This document shows positions 26,785 to 35,567 of a stretch of DNA of 64,000 bases, one piece after another (the stretch's first letter is position 1; every line of letters starts with the position of its first letter). The notes under the pieces were generated by a model. It was not told the origin of the DNA. It saw nothing but the letters and a program-made list of their open reading frames with translations, and made no database searches. The DNA is from Bog-159 sp963785255. GTDB lineage: Bacteria; Acidobacteriota; Terriglobia; Bryobacterales; Bryobacteraceae. Made by a program: the position numbers and the translations under genes. The DNA lies in contig CAWAUR010000006.1 in the NCBI GenBank assembly GCA_963785255.1, positions 124,001 to 188,000 on the forward strand. Direction: 5' to 3'.

Positions 26785-27729
26785 ATGAAGCGACTCCGCA
26801 AGGCTGTCCGAGACTACCTGACGATGCGCCGCGGCCTGGGCTTCAAGATGGTTCGGCATGAGGCCGGGCTGCGGGAGTTCGTGTCCTTCCTGGCATGCAA
26901 ACGCAGTGCACGAATCACCGTGAACTTGGCATTGGAGTGGGCCACGCAAGATGCCAATCACAAACCCTACGAGTGGGCGGCGCGGCTCAGCGTCGTGCGC
27001 GGCTTCGCGCGGCACTGGAGCGCGACGGATCCCTTGACAGAAGTTCCGCCACTCGGTCTGCTGCCCTACCGCCCCCCGCGCGCTCACCCATACTTCTATT
27101 CCGATCACGAAATTCAAACACTGCTGAAAGCTGCCAAATCCCGGCCTTCCATTGACCCGCTGCGACCCTGGACATACCACTGCCTGTTTGGGTTGCTGGC
27201 GGTCACGGGCCTGCGGCTCGGTGAGGCGCTGAACCTCCGCACGGGGGATATGGATTGGTCCGAAGGCATTCTCACGATTCGAGGGGCCAAGTTCGGAAAG
27301 TCCCGCCTGGTGCCGCTGCATGCCTCGACTTGTAAGGTCCTGGCCGATTATGTGAAACGCCGGAACAAGCGCTTTGGCGTGCGCGCCGAAGGATATTTCC
27401 TGGTAAACCTGAACGGCAACCGGCTGGACAAAGGCCAGGTCCACCGGGCGTTCTACATTCTATCCCGACAGATTGGATTGCGTGCTGTGGATGCCAGCCG
27501 TGGCCCGCGCCTGCACGATTTTCGTCACCGATTTGCGGTCGAGACGCTGTTGCGCTGGTATCGCAATGGTGAGGATCCCAAACGGCGCTTGCCAATCTTG
27601 TCCACGTATCTCGGGCATGCCCACGTTACCGATACCTATTGGTATCTGACCGGCACTCCCGAACTTCTGGGTGCAGCCGCCCAGCGGCTGGAGAAACGAT
27701 GGGAGGGCTTGCATGCGGGATCCCGCTAA
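26785..27729 (+). CDS. ritB: RIT tyrosine recombinase B
   Basis: 314 residues from ATG at 26785, preceded by AGGGGGTGG; the open frame reaches 26701 but that extension is the duplicated ritA sequence. Catalytic residues: LAVTGLRLGEALNL, RLHDFRHRFAVETLL, STYLGHAHVTDTYWYL. Second gene of the trio. In RIT elements all three recombinases are kept together and are thought to act jointly; individual roles are not known. Confidence 0.9.
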   Translation: MKRLRKAVRDYLTMRRGLGFKMVRHEAGLREFVSFLACKRSARITVNLALEWATQDANHKPYEWAARLSVVRGFARHWSATDPLTEVPPLGLLPYRPPRAHPYFYSDHEIQTLLKAAKSRPSIDPLRPWTYHCLFGLLAVTGLRLGEALNLRTGDMDWSEGILTIRGAKFGKSRLVPLHASTCKVLADYVKRRNKRFGVRAEGYFLVNLNGNRLDKGQVHRAFYILSRQIGLRAVDASRGPRLHDFRHRFAVETLLRWYRNGEDPKRRLPILSTYLGHAHVTDTYWYLTGTPELLGAAAQRLEKRWEGLHAGSR

Positions 27730-28711
27730 TCTTCCTGCGTTGCTGCAGTCGTTCTTTACTACCCGTTTGATGATGCAGCGCAAAGTCAGCCCTCAGACCA
27801 TCGCCTCCTATCGCGACACGTTCCGCTTGCTCTTGCAGTTCGCCCAGAAACGGCTACATAAGATCCCCTCTCAGTTGAGGCTGGACGATCTGGATGCTGC
27901 TTTGGCCGGGGCGTTCCTGGAAGATCTGGAAAACCGCCGGCACAATGGCGCCCGCAGCCGGAACCTCCGTTTGACGGCCATCCGGTCGTTTTTTCGCTAC
28001 GCTTCGCTGGAAGCGCCGGCGCACAGCGGAATCATCCAACGCGTGCTGGCGATTCCGAACCAACGACAGCGGCGCGCCCTGGTAGGCTTTCTGACCCGAC
28101 CCGAGATCGATGCACTGCCGGCGGCGCCGAATCGAACCAAGTGGTTGGGACGCCGCGACCACGCCTTTCTGATCACAGCCGTTCAGACCGGCCTGCGATT
28201 GTCGGAAATGACCGGATTGCGGCACGAGGATGTCTCGCTCGGAGCCGGCGCACATGTGCGTTGCCGGGGAAAAGGTCGAAAGGAACGCTGCACTCCCTTG
28301 GCCAAACCCACAGCCGCAATCCTGAAAGCTTGGATTCGGGAGCAAGGCAGAAATGATTCCAAGACGCTATTTCCCAGCACCCGCGGCGGACCTTTGAGTG
28401 CCGATGGTGTTCAGCACTTGCTGGCACGTCACGTGGCGCAGGCGCGGAAGAACTGCGCTTCGCTCCGCAAGAAAAGAGTTTCACCCCACGTGTTGCGGCA
28501 CGCCGCCGCCATGGAATTACTACAGGCCGGCGTGGATCGAGCCGTGATTGCACTTTGGCTCGGCCATGAGTCCGTCGAAACCACCCAGATCTACCTCGAT
28601 GCCGACCTCGCGTTGAAGGAACAAGCCTTGGCCAAAACCAATCCGGTCAAAGGCGCTCCAAAACGCTACCAACCGGACGACGAGTTGCTGGCCTTCCTCA
28701 AACAACTCTGA
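27713..28711 (+). CDS. ritC: RIT tyrosine recombinase C
   Basis: 332 residues from ATG at 27713, with GGGAGGG 5 bases upstream; overlaps the end of ritB by 17 bp. SAM-like N-terminal domain (FFTTRLMMQRKVSPQTIASY), then ITAVQTGLRLSEMTGL, PHVLRHAAAMELLQAGVD, LWLGHESVETTQIYLDAD carrying R, H-R, H and Y. Ends 15 bp before the inner right-end box. Confidence 0.92.
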   Translation: MRDPANLPALLQSFFTTRLMMQRKVSPQTIASYRDTFRLLLQFAQKRLHKIPSQLRLDDLDAALAGAFLEDLENRRHNGARSRNLRLTAIRSFFRYASLEAPAHSGIIQRVLAIPNQRQRRALVGFLTRPEIDALPAAPNRTKWLGRRDHAFLITAVQTGLRLSEMTGLRHEDVSLGAGAHVRCRGKGRKERCTPLAKPTAAILKAWIREQGRNDSKTLFPSTRGGPLSADGVQHLLARHVAQARKNCASLRKKRVSPHVLRHAAAMELLQAGVDRAVIALWLGHESVETTQIYLDADLALKEQALAKTNPVKGAPKRYQPDDELLAFLKQL

Positions 28712-28830
28712 TTCCGAGCCTCTGGACTATGCCGCATGTTGAACGGCTGGCGCGCAAGCAACCCTGTACCCTGAGGGCCTTCGAGCACTTCGTTCTGATC
28801 CTCGCGGCATAGTCCGGGAAGCGGCATAGT

Positions 28831-28889
28831 GGCGCAGCGAGTGCACGGTAATGCGTTTGCGCAGACCGGCGCGTTGGGCCGCATCCCGG
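28831..28889 (-). pseudogene. 59-bp inverted fragment of the IS91-associated tyrosine recombinase
   Basis: On the minus strand it encodes RDAAQRAGLRKRITVHSLRH, the sequence that should directly precede the SFATHLLENG segment found at 28901 on the plus strand. It is bounded on both sides by GCGGCATAG boxes. GCGCCAC occurs at both broken ends. Confidence 0.7.
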
Positions 28890-28891
28890 AA

Positions 28892-29111
28892 GCGGCATAG
28901 GCGCCACAGCTTCGCCACGCACCTGTTGGAGAACGGCACCGATATCCGCGTGATCCAGGTTCTGCTCGGCCACCAGCGCATCGACACTACCGCCCGCTAT
29001 ACCACCGTCTCCACCCAAGTGATTAGCGCCACCCCCAGCCCGCTGGATCATGGGGAGGCCAGAAAACGCCTCGGCCGCAAACCCAAAACCAAATCCCAGG
29101 CTACGCCTTAG
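28892..29111 (+). pseudogene. Tyrosine recombinase C-terminal remnant (right)
   Basis: Same truncated XerD-like end as the left copy (HSFATHLLENG, LLGHQRIDTTARYTTVS). The open frame upstream through the box and the inverted fragment is not homologous recombinase sequence. Confidence 0.8.
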
Positions 29112-29120
29112 CGGGCCGCC

Positions 29121-30322
29121 ATGACCGGGCCGACTCCGGAGTTGGCCGACATCTTTCGACAACACGGCCATGCCTACCGGCACACGCATGCCTTGCCCCT
29201 GCACCAGCATCGCCTGATGCAGGCCATCGTCAACTGCCGTACCGCCGCCATGGGCGGCGCCGTCGAATGGTGCGACCACTGCCAAAACACCCGCATCGTG
29301 TATCGCTCGTGCCGGGATCGCCATTGTCCCAAATGTCAAGGGCTGGCCCGCGCGCACTGGCTCCAGCAGCGCACTGCCGAACTGTTGCCGGTGCCCTACT
29401 TCCACGTGGTCTTTACCGTGCCGGAGCAGATTGCCGAGATCGCCTTCTACAACAAACAAGCCGTCTATCGGATCCTGTTCCGCACCGTGGCGGCTACCCT
29501 GCTCACCATCGCCCGCGACCCCAGGCACCTGGGCGCGGAGATCGGTTTCTTCGCTGTGCTGCACACCTGGGGTCAGAACTTGCATCTGCATCCCCACTTG
29601 CACTGCGTAGTTCCCGGCGGCGGCCTCGCCCCTGACGGTCAGTGGAAGGCTTGTCTGCCGGGCTTCTTTCTCCCCGTGCGGGTGCTCAGCCGCCTATTCC
29701 GCCGCCTCTTTTTGGAGGCCCTCGAAAAGGCTTATGCCGACGGTGAACTCCAGTTCTTCTCCCATCTGGAACCCTTGCGGCAGCCCTCTGCCTTCACCCA
29801 ACACCTGGCGCCCGTCCGCCAAATCGAGTGGGTGGTTTACGCCAAGCCGCCGTTCGGCGGCCCCCAGCAGGTGTTAGAGTATCTGGGCGCTACACCCATC
29901 GCGTAGCTATCTCCAATGAGCGTCTGCTGGCCTTGCAGGACGGACAAGTTTCGTTCCGCTGGAAAGACTACCGCCAGCCCCAGCAGCCCAAAGTGATGAC
30001 CGTATCCGCCGCGGAGTTCATCCGCCGCTTCCTGCTGCATGCTCTACCGCCCGGCTTCCCACGCATCCGCTATTACGGTCTGATGGCCAACCGCCATCGC
30101 GCCGGCAAGTTGAAGATCTGTCGCCAACTGCTGGCCGCTCCGCTGACCGACCTGCTGCCCCGTCCCACCGACTACCGAGATGGCTATGCGGCCCTCACCG
30201 GCAAGAACCTGAGGCTGTGTCCCAAGTGCGGTATCGGGACCATGGTCCGCATTCAAATCCTAGGGCCAGGGCAAACTCTGTCGCCATCATGGATACCTCA
30301 TGAACTCTGCCCGCCGTTGTGA
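29121..30322 (+). pseudogene. IS91-family HUH transposase, frameshifted (right copy)
   Basis: First frame 29121-29906, second frame continuing from about 29890 to 30322. HUH motif LHLHPHLHCV and zinc finger as in the left copy; differs from it at R-T versus R-A and GQN versus GRN. The shared frameshift lies at 29884-29892 (CTGGGCGCTACACC). Confidence 0.85.
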
Positions 30323-30788
30323 CCCAAGGCCCGCGCGTTGCCCTTCCGGCAGCGCTTCGCATAGGTCTGTCTCATCCTCCATCGGCGCGTTCGCGAGCCT
30401 TTGCAATCCCCGCGGTGGCCGTCGCACATCACCATATCCGCCATCCGCTGCCATGTATCCGACGCATCCCGCGGCGCGTTTCCGCGCACAATCCGCAAAA
30501 ACCTCCGGCCATCTATCCGCCCCCCGCCGACGCTCCCCATTCAAACCCCAATAAGAAACGGCACTGCCCCGTCTGGCCCGCGCTTTAGTTCACTGAACGG
30601 TTTCATCACCTTGCGGCGCGAGCCGTCGTCTGTTTTTCGCCGTATCGTGCCGCCGCAAGCCGATTGAAACCTATATCAGTAACACAGCCGTGCCTCGAAC
30701 CTGCTATCCTGGATAGTGAACTTGATCCCGCCCATCAACTTCGCATCCGCGCAGGTTAGCCGCCCTAAGATTGTGGGAAGGAGACAAA

Positions 30789-31136
30789 TTGGACAATTTC
30801 GCTCTGCCACTTGCTAGGTCTGCCGCTCCGGGCAATAAAACACGACCGGTTCGGCGTCTGAATGGCAGCGGCATCGTCACTACCAGACGTGGCCGCGAGA
30901 TTTCGGTAGAATATCATCTGTGCTTTCCTCAAATCGACCCGACCGCTGTCACAGAGGACCCCTCTAAATCCGCCGTGAAGGATTTCACAGGACAGGTCTG
31001 GTGCCCGTACGACGGTTCTTTCGTCAGTGTGTACTCCGACAAGGTCTTGACGTTGAAATTGGAAGACGGCAGACGGCTCCGCTTTGTTTATCGAAACAGA
31101 GATGGGGCGATTGGCGTCACCGAATGGCTGGGCTGA
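30789..31136 (+). CDS. Small hypothetical protein
   Basis: 115 residues from TTG at 30789, chosen because AAGGAG lies 5-6 bases upstream; a TTG at 30771 is also in frame. The body is beta-rich (GSGIVTTRRGREISVEYHLC, LTLKLEDGRRLRFVYRNRDG, IGVTEWLG), suggestive of a small beta-barrel such as PilZ or SH3-like, but no family is recognised. GC and codon use are less extreme than in neighbours. Lies just outside the IS91/RIT island. Confidence 0.6.
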   Translation: MDNFALPLARSAAPGNKTRPVRRLNGSGIVTTRRGREISVEYHLCFPQIDPTAVTEDPSKSAVKDFTGQVWCPYDGSFVSVYSDKVLTLKLEDGRRLRFVYRNRDGAIGVTEWLG

Positions 31137-31236
31137 CTAACGGCCATTGACGGCGAAGGCCGCCCGAGCACTTTCAACTACCAAAGTAGAGCCACCCCGA
31201 GCGGCATTTGAACTGAAGTTGTAATTCGCGAGAATC

Positions 31237-31545
31237 TTACCAGCGGGACTTGCGCGCTGAACGATCGCCGCCGAATCCGCCGCGGCTGCCGCCGCCCTGC
31301 GGTTTGGGCCGGGCTTCATTGACATTGAGAGCGCGGCCTTCCATCTGTTGGCCATTCAATGCGGTGATCGCTCGATCCGCCTCGGTGGCATTGCTCATTT
31401 CCACGAAAGCGAAGCCGCGCGAGCGGCCGGTGTCGCGATCCGTAACCAGGTTGACCCGGTCCACTGCTCCGTATGGTTCAAATAGCGAACGGATAGAGGA
31501 CTCGGTTGCCGAAAAATCCAAATTGCCTACAAAAATATTTTTCAT
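31237..31545 (-). CDS. RRM-type RNA-binding protein
   Basis: 102 residues from ATG at 31545 with AAAGGA 8-9 bases upstream. One RNA recognition motif: RNP2 IFVGNLD (4-10) and RNP1 SRGFAFVEM (about 44-52), followed by a glycine/arginine tail (GGGSRGGFGGDRSARKSRW). Bacterial Rbp proteins of this type bind single-stranded RNA and are often cold-inducible; a 300-bp leader containing a MITE-like element precedes it. Confidence 0.92.
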   Translation of the reverse strand: MKNIFVGNLDFSATESSIRSLFEPYGAVDRVNLVTDRDTGRSRGFAFVEMSNATEADRAITALNGQQMEGRALNVNEARPKPQGGGSRGGFGGDRSARKSRW

Positions 31546-31703
31546 GTTGTTTTCCTTTGGTCTTTCAATTGTGCGGGCTAGACGAGGCAGACTTGAATTC
31601 GGCCAGGTTGTTGCAGGACGTTCAAAAGGCGCCTTTCTCAAATAGGCTCTTTTAATGTACCATACTTCAACGGAACCGGTCTCAACTTTACAGGACGAGG
31701 TCT

Positions 31704-31838
31704 GCTTAGCCGTTTCGGGGATTCTGAGCCAAGTGAACGCTCCCTGATGACGGTCGCGGCTCCGTAAATCCTGGGAAATGGACGCGGCTTTAACCGAGCT
31801 GCGACCGTCAGGGAGCGGTTTCCGCGGAACGGTTAAGC
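31704..31838. repeat. MITE-like inverted-repeat element, copy 1
   Basis: Outer arms GCTTAGCCGTTTCGGGGA and GGAACGGTTAAGC, inner arms CTCCCTGATGACGGTCGCGG and GCGACCGTCAGGGAGCGG. Non-coding. Imperfect flanking direct repeats CAGGACGAG / CAGGATGAG (31691, 31843) could be an old target duplication. The remainder of 31546-31869 holds no supported gene. Confidence 0.65.
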
Positions 31839-31869
31839 ACTCCAGGATGAGCGTCATTGGTCATTGGTT

Positions 31870-31946
31870 TGGTAGGCGCGGCCGGACTCGAACCGGCGAC
31901 CCTCTGCTTAGAAGGCAGATGCTCTATCCGCCTGAGCTACGCGCCC
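31870..31946 (-). tRNA. tRNA-Arg (anticodon TCT)
   Basis: Minus strand folds as a full cloverleaf: acceptor GGGCGCG pairs with CGCGCCT, D arm GCTCAGGCGGATAGAGC, anticodon loop CTTCTAA in a TCTGC/GCAGA stem, T arm GCCGGTTCGAGTCCGGC, and an encoded CCA. Confidence 0.96.
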
Positions 31947-31996
31947 GCTACGCGGTGATTCAGTCCGATTTTAGCAAGATCGCCAAGCGTGCGGCT

Positions 31997-32296
31997 TTAC
32001 TTGCCCGGCACCGGCAGCCAGCCGCGCGTCATCACGTCGCTAAGGCTCAACAACAGCAGAATGAACAACCACAACAGACCGCCGCCCACCACCACCTTGG
32101 TGAGAATCGTACTGTGCCGCAGGTGCATGAAAAAGAGGGCCACCAACATCATCTTCACTACGGCGATGAACAGCGCAGCCACGATGTTAAACGGCCCCAA
32201 ATCGACGGTGGCCACCATGGTTGTCGCCGCGGTCAGAATCAGCAGCGCCACGAAAACCAGCGCGTACGTTTTGACGGAATCGATGTATTCGTGCAT
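31997..32296 (-). CDS. ctaF: caa3-type cytochrome c oxidase subunit IV
   Basis: 99 residues, three membrane segments (ALVFVALLILTAATTMVATV; IVAALFIAVVKMMLVALFFM; VVVGGGLLWLFILLLLS) with the family motif VKMMLVALFFMHLRHS. Structural subunit of the terminal oxidase; last gene of the operon. It begins 2 bp after the subunit III stop. Confidence 0.9.
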   Translation of the reverse strand: MHEYIDSVKTYALVFVALLILTAATTMVATVDLGPFNIVAALFIAVVKMMLVALFFMHLRHSTILTKVVVGGGLLWLFILLLLSLSDVMTRGWLPVPGK

Positions 32297-32297
32297 G

Positions 32298-32960
32298 TTA
32301 GTGTTGGTGACGGGCTATTAGATAGAGTAAGGGAAACAAAAAGATCCAGATAATATCCACAAAGTGCCAATACAAGCCGCCCATATCGACCGGCGTGTAA
32401 TACGACGGGCTGTATTTACCGGCATACGCTTGCCAAAGTAGAAACAGCATCAGTCCCTCGCCGACCACCATATGCAGGGCGTGCAGGCCCGTCATGGTGA
32501 AATACAGCGAGAAGAATAACTGCGCGGGTCCTTGCGCGCCCGTGCCTTCCAGATGAAACGACGGTCCGGGCACGTGATGCTCTTCGAACTTCTGGTTCCA
32601 CTCATAGGCCTTGACGCCCAAGAACACTCCGCCCAGAATAATCGTCAGGATCAGAAATATGATCAACGCCTTGCGGCTGCCGATCTGCGCAGCGTGCACC
32701 GCCAGCACCATGGTGAAGCTACTGCAAATCAGAACGGCGGTATTCACTGCGCCAATTACGATGTTGAGCGTGTTACTGGCCAAGCCGAAGACCGCCGCGA
32801 AATCCCGCCGGTAGACCGAATAGGCCAGAAAAAGTCCGCCGAAGAACATGATCTCAGTGACCAGAAAAGTCCACATTCCCAGCGTGGAGATTTCTTTCTG
32901 TTGCTCCGGCGTTTCGAATTGTTCCCGTAGTTCGGGAACTTCCGCGTGGCTAGCCAACAT
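32298..32960 (-). CDS. ctaE: Cytochrome c oxidase subunit III
   Basis: 220 residues with five to six membrane helices: GMWTFLVTEIMFFGGLFLAY, TAVLICSSFTMVLAVHAAQI, LIIFLILTIILGGVFLGVKA, SLYFTMTGLHALHMVVGEGL and YWHFVDIIWIFLFPLLYLI. TGLHALHM and YWHFVDIIWIFLFPLLY are hallmarks. Overlaps the end of subunit I by 11 bp. Confidence 0.95.
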   Translation of the reverse strand: MLASHAEVPELREQFETPEQQKEISTLGMWTFLVTEIMFFGGLFLAYSVYRRDFAAVFGLASNTLNIVIGAVNTAVLICSSFTMVLAVHAAQIGSRKALIIFLILTIILGGVFLGVKAYEWNQKFEEHHVPGPSFHLEGTGAQGPAQLFFSLYFTMTGLHALHMVVGEGLMLFLLWQAYAGKYSPSYYTPVDMGGLYWHFVDIIWIFLFPLLYLIARHQH

Positions 32961-34569
32961 TCGCCTCCTCGAACGCGGCGTAGTCGTAAGCCTCGGTGGT
33001 AACTACGGGCGTTTCATCGAAGTTATGGGTGGGCGGCGGCGACGTGGTGCGCCATTCCAGACCCGTCGCGCCCCAGGGATTCGGCCCGGCGATCCGTCCA
33101 TAACGCAGCGACCACATAAAGTAAATCAACGGCATCAGGTATCCGACGGCTAATACAGACGCGCCCGCCGTGGACATCACATGTAAGACCTGGAACTCGT
33201 CGGGATACATCCAGTAGCGCCGCGGCATGCCCAGATAGCCGAGAATGAACTGCGGGAAGAAGGTCAGATTGAATCCCAGGTAAATCACCAGGGCGGAGAG
33301 TTTCGCCCAGCCTTCCGGATACATACGGCCGGACATCTTCGGCCACCAATAGTGTAACCCGCCTAGGTACGCCATCAAAGTGCCGCCCACCATGATGTAG
33401 TGGAAATGGGCGATTACGAAGTAAGTGTCGTGAACGTGAACATCCATGCCGAGACACGCCAAAAAAAGACCAGTGAGTCCGCCGACGGTGAACAGGCCGA
33501 TAAATCCGAACGCGTAGAGCATAGGGGTCGCGAACGAAATAGATCCCCTATGCAACGTGGCGGTCCAATTGAATACTTTGATGGCCGAGGGTATGGCTAC
33601 GAAGTAACTGAGAAAGGAGAACACCAGGCCGGCGTACACCGATTGGCCGGACACGAACATGTGGTGCCCCCAGACCAGGAAGCCCAGCACGGCGATCGCC
33701 ACGCTGGAAAACGCGACCATCTTATAGCCGAACACGGGCCTCTTGGCGAACACCGAAACTAACTCGCTGATTATGCCCATGCCCGGCAACACCATGATAT
33801 AGACGGCGGGGTGGGAATAGAACCAGAACAAATGTTGGAACAGCACCGGATCGCCGCCGCGCGCGGGATCGAAGATGCCGATGTGCAGCGCCCGCTCGCA
33901 GATCAGGAGAACCAGCGTGATGGCGATTACGGGAGTCCCCAGCACCTGGATGAGAGCGGTGGCATAGTTCGACCATACGAATAAGGGCAAGCGAAACCAG
34001 GTCATGCCCGGCGCTCGCATGCGATGCACGGTGACAATGAAGTTCAGTCCGGTAAGAATCGACGAAAACCCGGCGATAAAGATACCCAAGCCCGTGGCAA
34101 TCACATAGGTGTTCGAGTAATTGCTGCTATACGGCACATAGAAGGTCCAACCGGTATCCACGCCGCCGGCCAACATAGCGAAGATCGCGAAACAGCCGCC
34201 GATGACCAGCAGATACCAACTCAGCAGATTGATCCGGGGAAACGCCAGGTCCTTGGCCCCGATCATCATGGGCAGGAAGAAGTTTCCGAGCGTGGCCGGG
34301 ATGGAAGGGATCAGAAAGAAAAAGACCATAATCACGCCGTGTAGCGTGAATAGTTTTGTATAAGTATCCGCCGATACCAGGTCGCCCTTGGGAGTCAGAA
34401 GTTCCAGGCGGATCAACGTGGCGAAGATACCACCCAGGAAAAAGAAGAACGTGATCGTATGCAGATATAACAGCGCGATTCGCTTATGATCCTTAGTCAG
34501 CAGCCACGACTTGATGCCGTAACTCGCATTGAGGTAAGTTTCGCGCTCTTGGACGGCTTCGGTAATCAT
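32950..34569 (-). CDS. ctaD: Cytochrome c oxidase subunit I, A2-type
   Basis: 539 residues from ATG at 34569; the upstream extension is unsupported. Twelve membrane helices; heme and CuB ligands are seen (LHGVIMVFFFL, WFYSHPAVYIMVLPGMG, WGHHMFVSGQ, VHDTYFVIAHFHYIM). The YSHPxV motif replaces the glutamate of A1 enzymes, as in A2-type proton channels. It reduces oxygen to water and pumps protons. Confidence 0.96.
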   Translation of the reverse strand: MITEAVQERETYLNASYGIKSWLLTKDHKRIALLYLHTITFFFFLGGIFATLIRLELLTPKGDLVSADTYTKLFTLHGVIMVFFFLIPSIPATLGNFFLPMMIGAKDLAFPRINLLSWYLLVIGGCFAIFAMLAGGVDTGWTFYVPYSSNYSNTYVIATGLGIFIAGFSSILTGLNFIVTVHRMRAPGMTWFRLPLFVWSNYATALIQVLGTPVIAITLVLLICERALHIGIFDPARGGDPVLFQHLFWFYSHPAVYIMVLPGMGIISELVSVFAKRPVFGYKMVAFSSVAIAVLGFLVWGHHMFVSGQSVYAGLVFSFLSYFVAIPSAIKVFNWTATLHRGSISFATPMLYAFGFIGLFTVGGLTGLFLACLGMDVHVHDTYFVIAHFHYIMVGGTLMAYLGGLHYWWPKMSGRMYPEGWAKLSALVIYLGFNLTFFPQFILGYLGMPRRYWMYPDEFQVLHVMSTAGASVLAVGYLMPLIYFMWSLRYGRIAGPNPWGATGLEWRTTSPPPTHNFDETPVVTTEAYDYAAFEEANVG

Positions 34570-34573
34570 AGTA

Positions 34574-35563
34574 TTATTTCTTGGTGGATGGCGGCTTGGT
34601 GTTGGTGGTTGCCGCACCGGCGGGTTGGCTTTGCTTGGGCGTTAGAGACTTGATGTATTCGATCAACTGAAGGACGTTTTCCTCCGTTACCAATCCCTGG
34701 AACGTCGGCATAATCGGCTGAAAGCCCGCAACAATCTTTGCCGAAGGATACAGAATCGATTCCCGGATATAATCCTCGTCGAATTTTACTTTACCGCCGC
34801 CAGTCAGTTCGACCGTCGTGCCATACAAGTTGCGCAAATCCGGGCCGCGACCGGGAGGGCCCGAGAGATGGTGACAATTGGCGCAGGCCAGGCTCTGAAA
34901 CAATTTCTCGCCGGTGGCAGCCAGCGAGCCGGTGGCCCCGCCGCTGAGCCATGCCTGATAGTCCTGAGGCTCCATCACGTATACCCAACCCACCATGGCG
35001 TAATGATTCGTGCCGCAATATTGAGAACAGAATAAATGATACTTGCCGGGTTTAGTTGGCTTGAACCATTCCGTCGTATAACGCCCCGGTAGCACGTCGG
35101 CTTTCACGCGAAAGGCGGGCACGAAGAAATCGTGAATCACATCTTCGGAAGTCATGGTCAGTTTGACCGCTTGGCCGACCGGGATATGCAGCTCGTTGAT
35201 CTCGCGCTGACCTTCTAAGTGCTGCACCTTCCACATCCATTGTTTGCCGACCACATAGATTTGTTGAGCGTCGTCGGGCGGACGTGACACCGTGAAGAAA
35301 ACAGAAGCGCCCCATACGAACATGATCATCGTCAGACCGAACGGGAGAACCGTCCAGAGAACCTCGAGAACCACGGGACTATGGGGGGGGGAAGGCATTT
35401 CGGCCTCGGAACGCCGCCGGTACCGGATGGCGAAGTAGAAGATGGTTACAAAGATTCCTACCGAGAAGAAGACGGATACAGCCAGCAGGAAGTAGAGCAG
35501 GTGGTCCACACTGGCGGCCACGCTGGATGCTTGAACCGGAAATAGAGGTAATTCGGAACCCAT
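34574..35563 (-). CDS. ctaC: Cytochrome c oxidase subunit II with fused cytochrome c domain (caa3)
   Basis: 329 residues: two membrane helices (22-46, 66-91), a cupredoxin domain with CuA ligands H144, C179, C183, H187 and M190 (FCSQYCGTNHYAM), and a C-terminal cytochrome c domain with CANCH at 227-231 and an axial Met near PIMPTFQG. The fused heme domain makes this a caa3 oxidase, able to take electrons directly from the neighbouring complex. Ends 5 bp before ctaD. Confidence 0.96.
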   Translation of the reverse strand: MGSELPLFPVQASSVAASVDHLLYFLLAVSVFFSVGIFVTIFYFAIRYRRRSEAEMPSPPHSPVVLEVLWTVLPFGLTMIMFVWGASVFFTVSRPPDDAQQIYVVGKQWMWKVQHLEGQREINELHIPVGQAVKLTMTSEDVIHDFFVPAFRVKADVLPGRYTTEWFKPTKPGKYHLFCSQYCGTNHYAMVGWVYVMEPQDYQAWLSGGATGSLAATGEKLFQSLACANCHHLSGPPGRGPDLRNLYGTTVELTGGGKVKFDEDYIRESILYPSAKIVAGFQPIMPTFQGLVTEENVLQLIEYIKSLTPKQSQPAGAATTNTKPPSTKK

Positions 35564-35567
35564 GGAG

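Larger units (their letters stand above)
25364..28830 (+). mobile_element. RIT element (recombinase in trio) with 27-bp terminal inverted repeats
   Basis: Three consecutive overlapping tyrosine recombinase genes bounded by perfect 27-bp inverted repeats at 25364-25390 and 28804-28830. Each repeat is two direct ACTATGCCGC boxes separated by TTCCCGG. Further boxes in opposite orientation lie inside each end (25438-25447 and 28726-28735). The three-gene layout with terminal inverted repeats matches the described RIT family; the length is about 3.5 kb. Confidence 0.85.
28892..30682 (+). mobile_element. IS91-type element, right inverted copy
   Basis: Inverted near-identical partner of 23563-25347, same gene order on the plus strand and the same frameshift. 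The tail 30323-30660 has no supported gene. Confidence 0.85.

Noticed and set aside
23563..30682. Simple composite transposon with cargo between two IS91 copies
   Set aside because: The central part is a complete RIT element with its own ends, and the IS transposases are frameshifted; no cargo gene is present.
31546..31857. N-terminal extension of the RRM protein
   Set aside because: It reads through the MITE-like element; ATG 31545 with AAAGGA fits the RRM start exactly.
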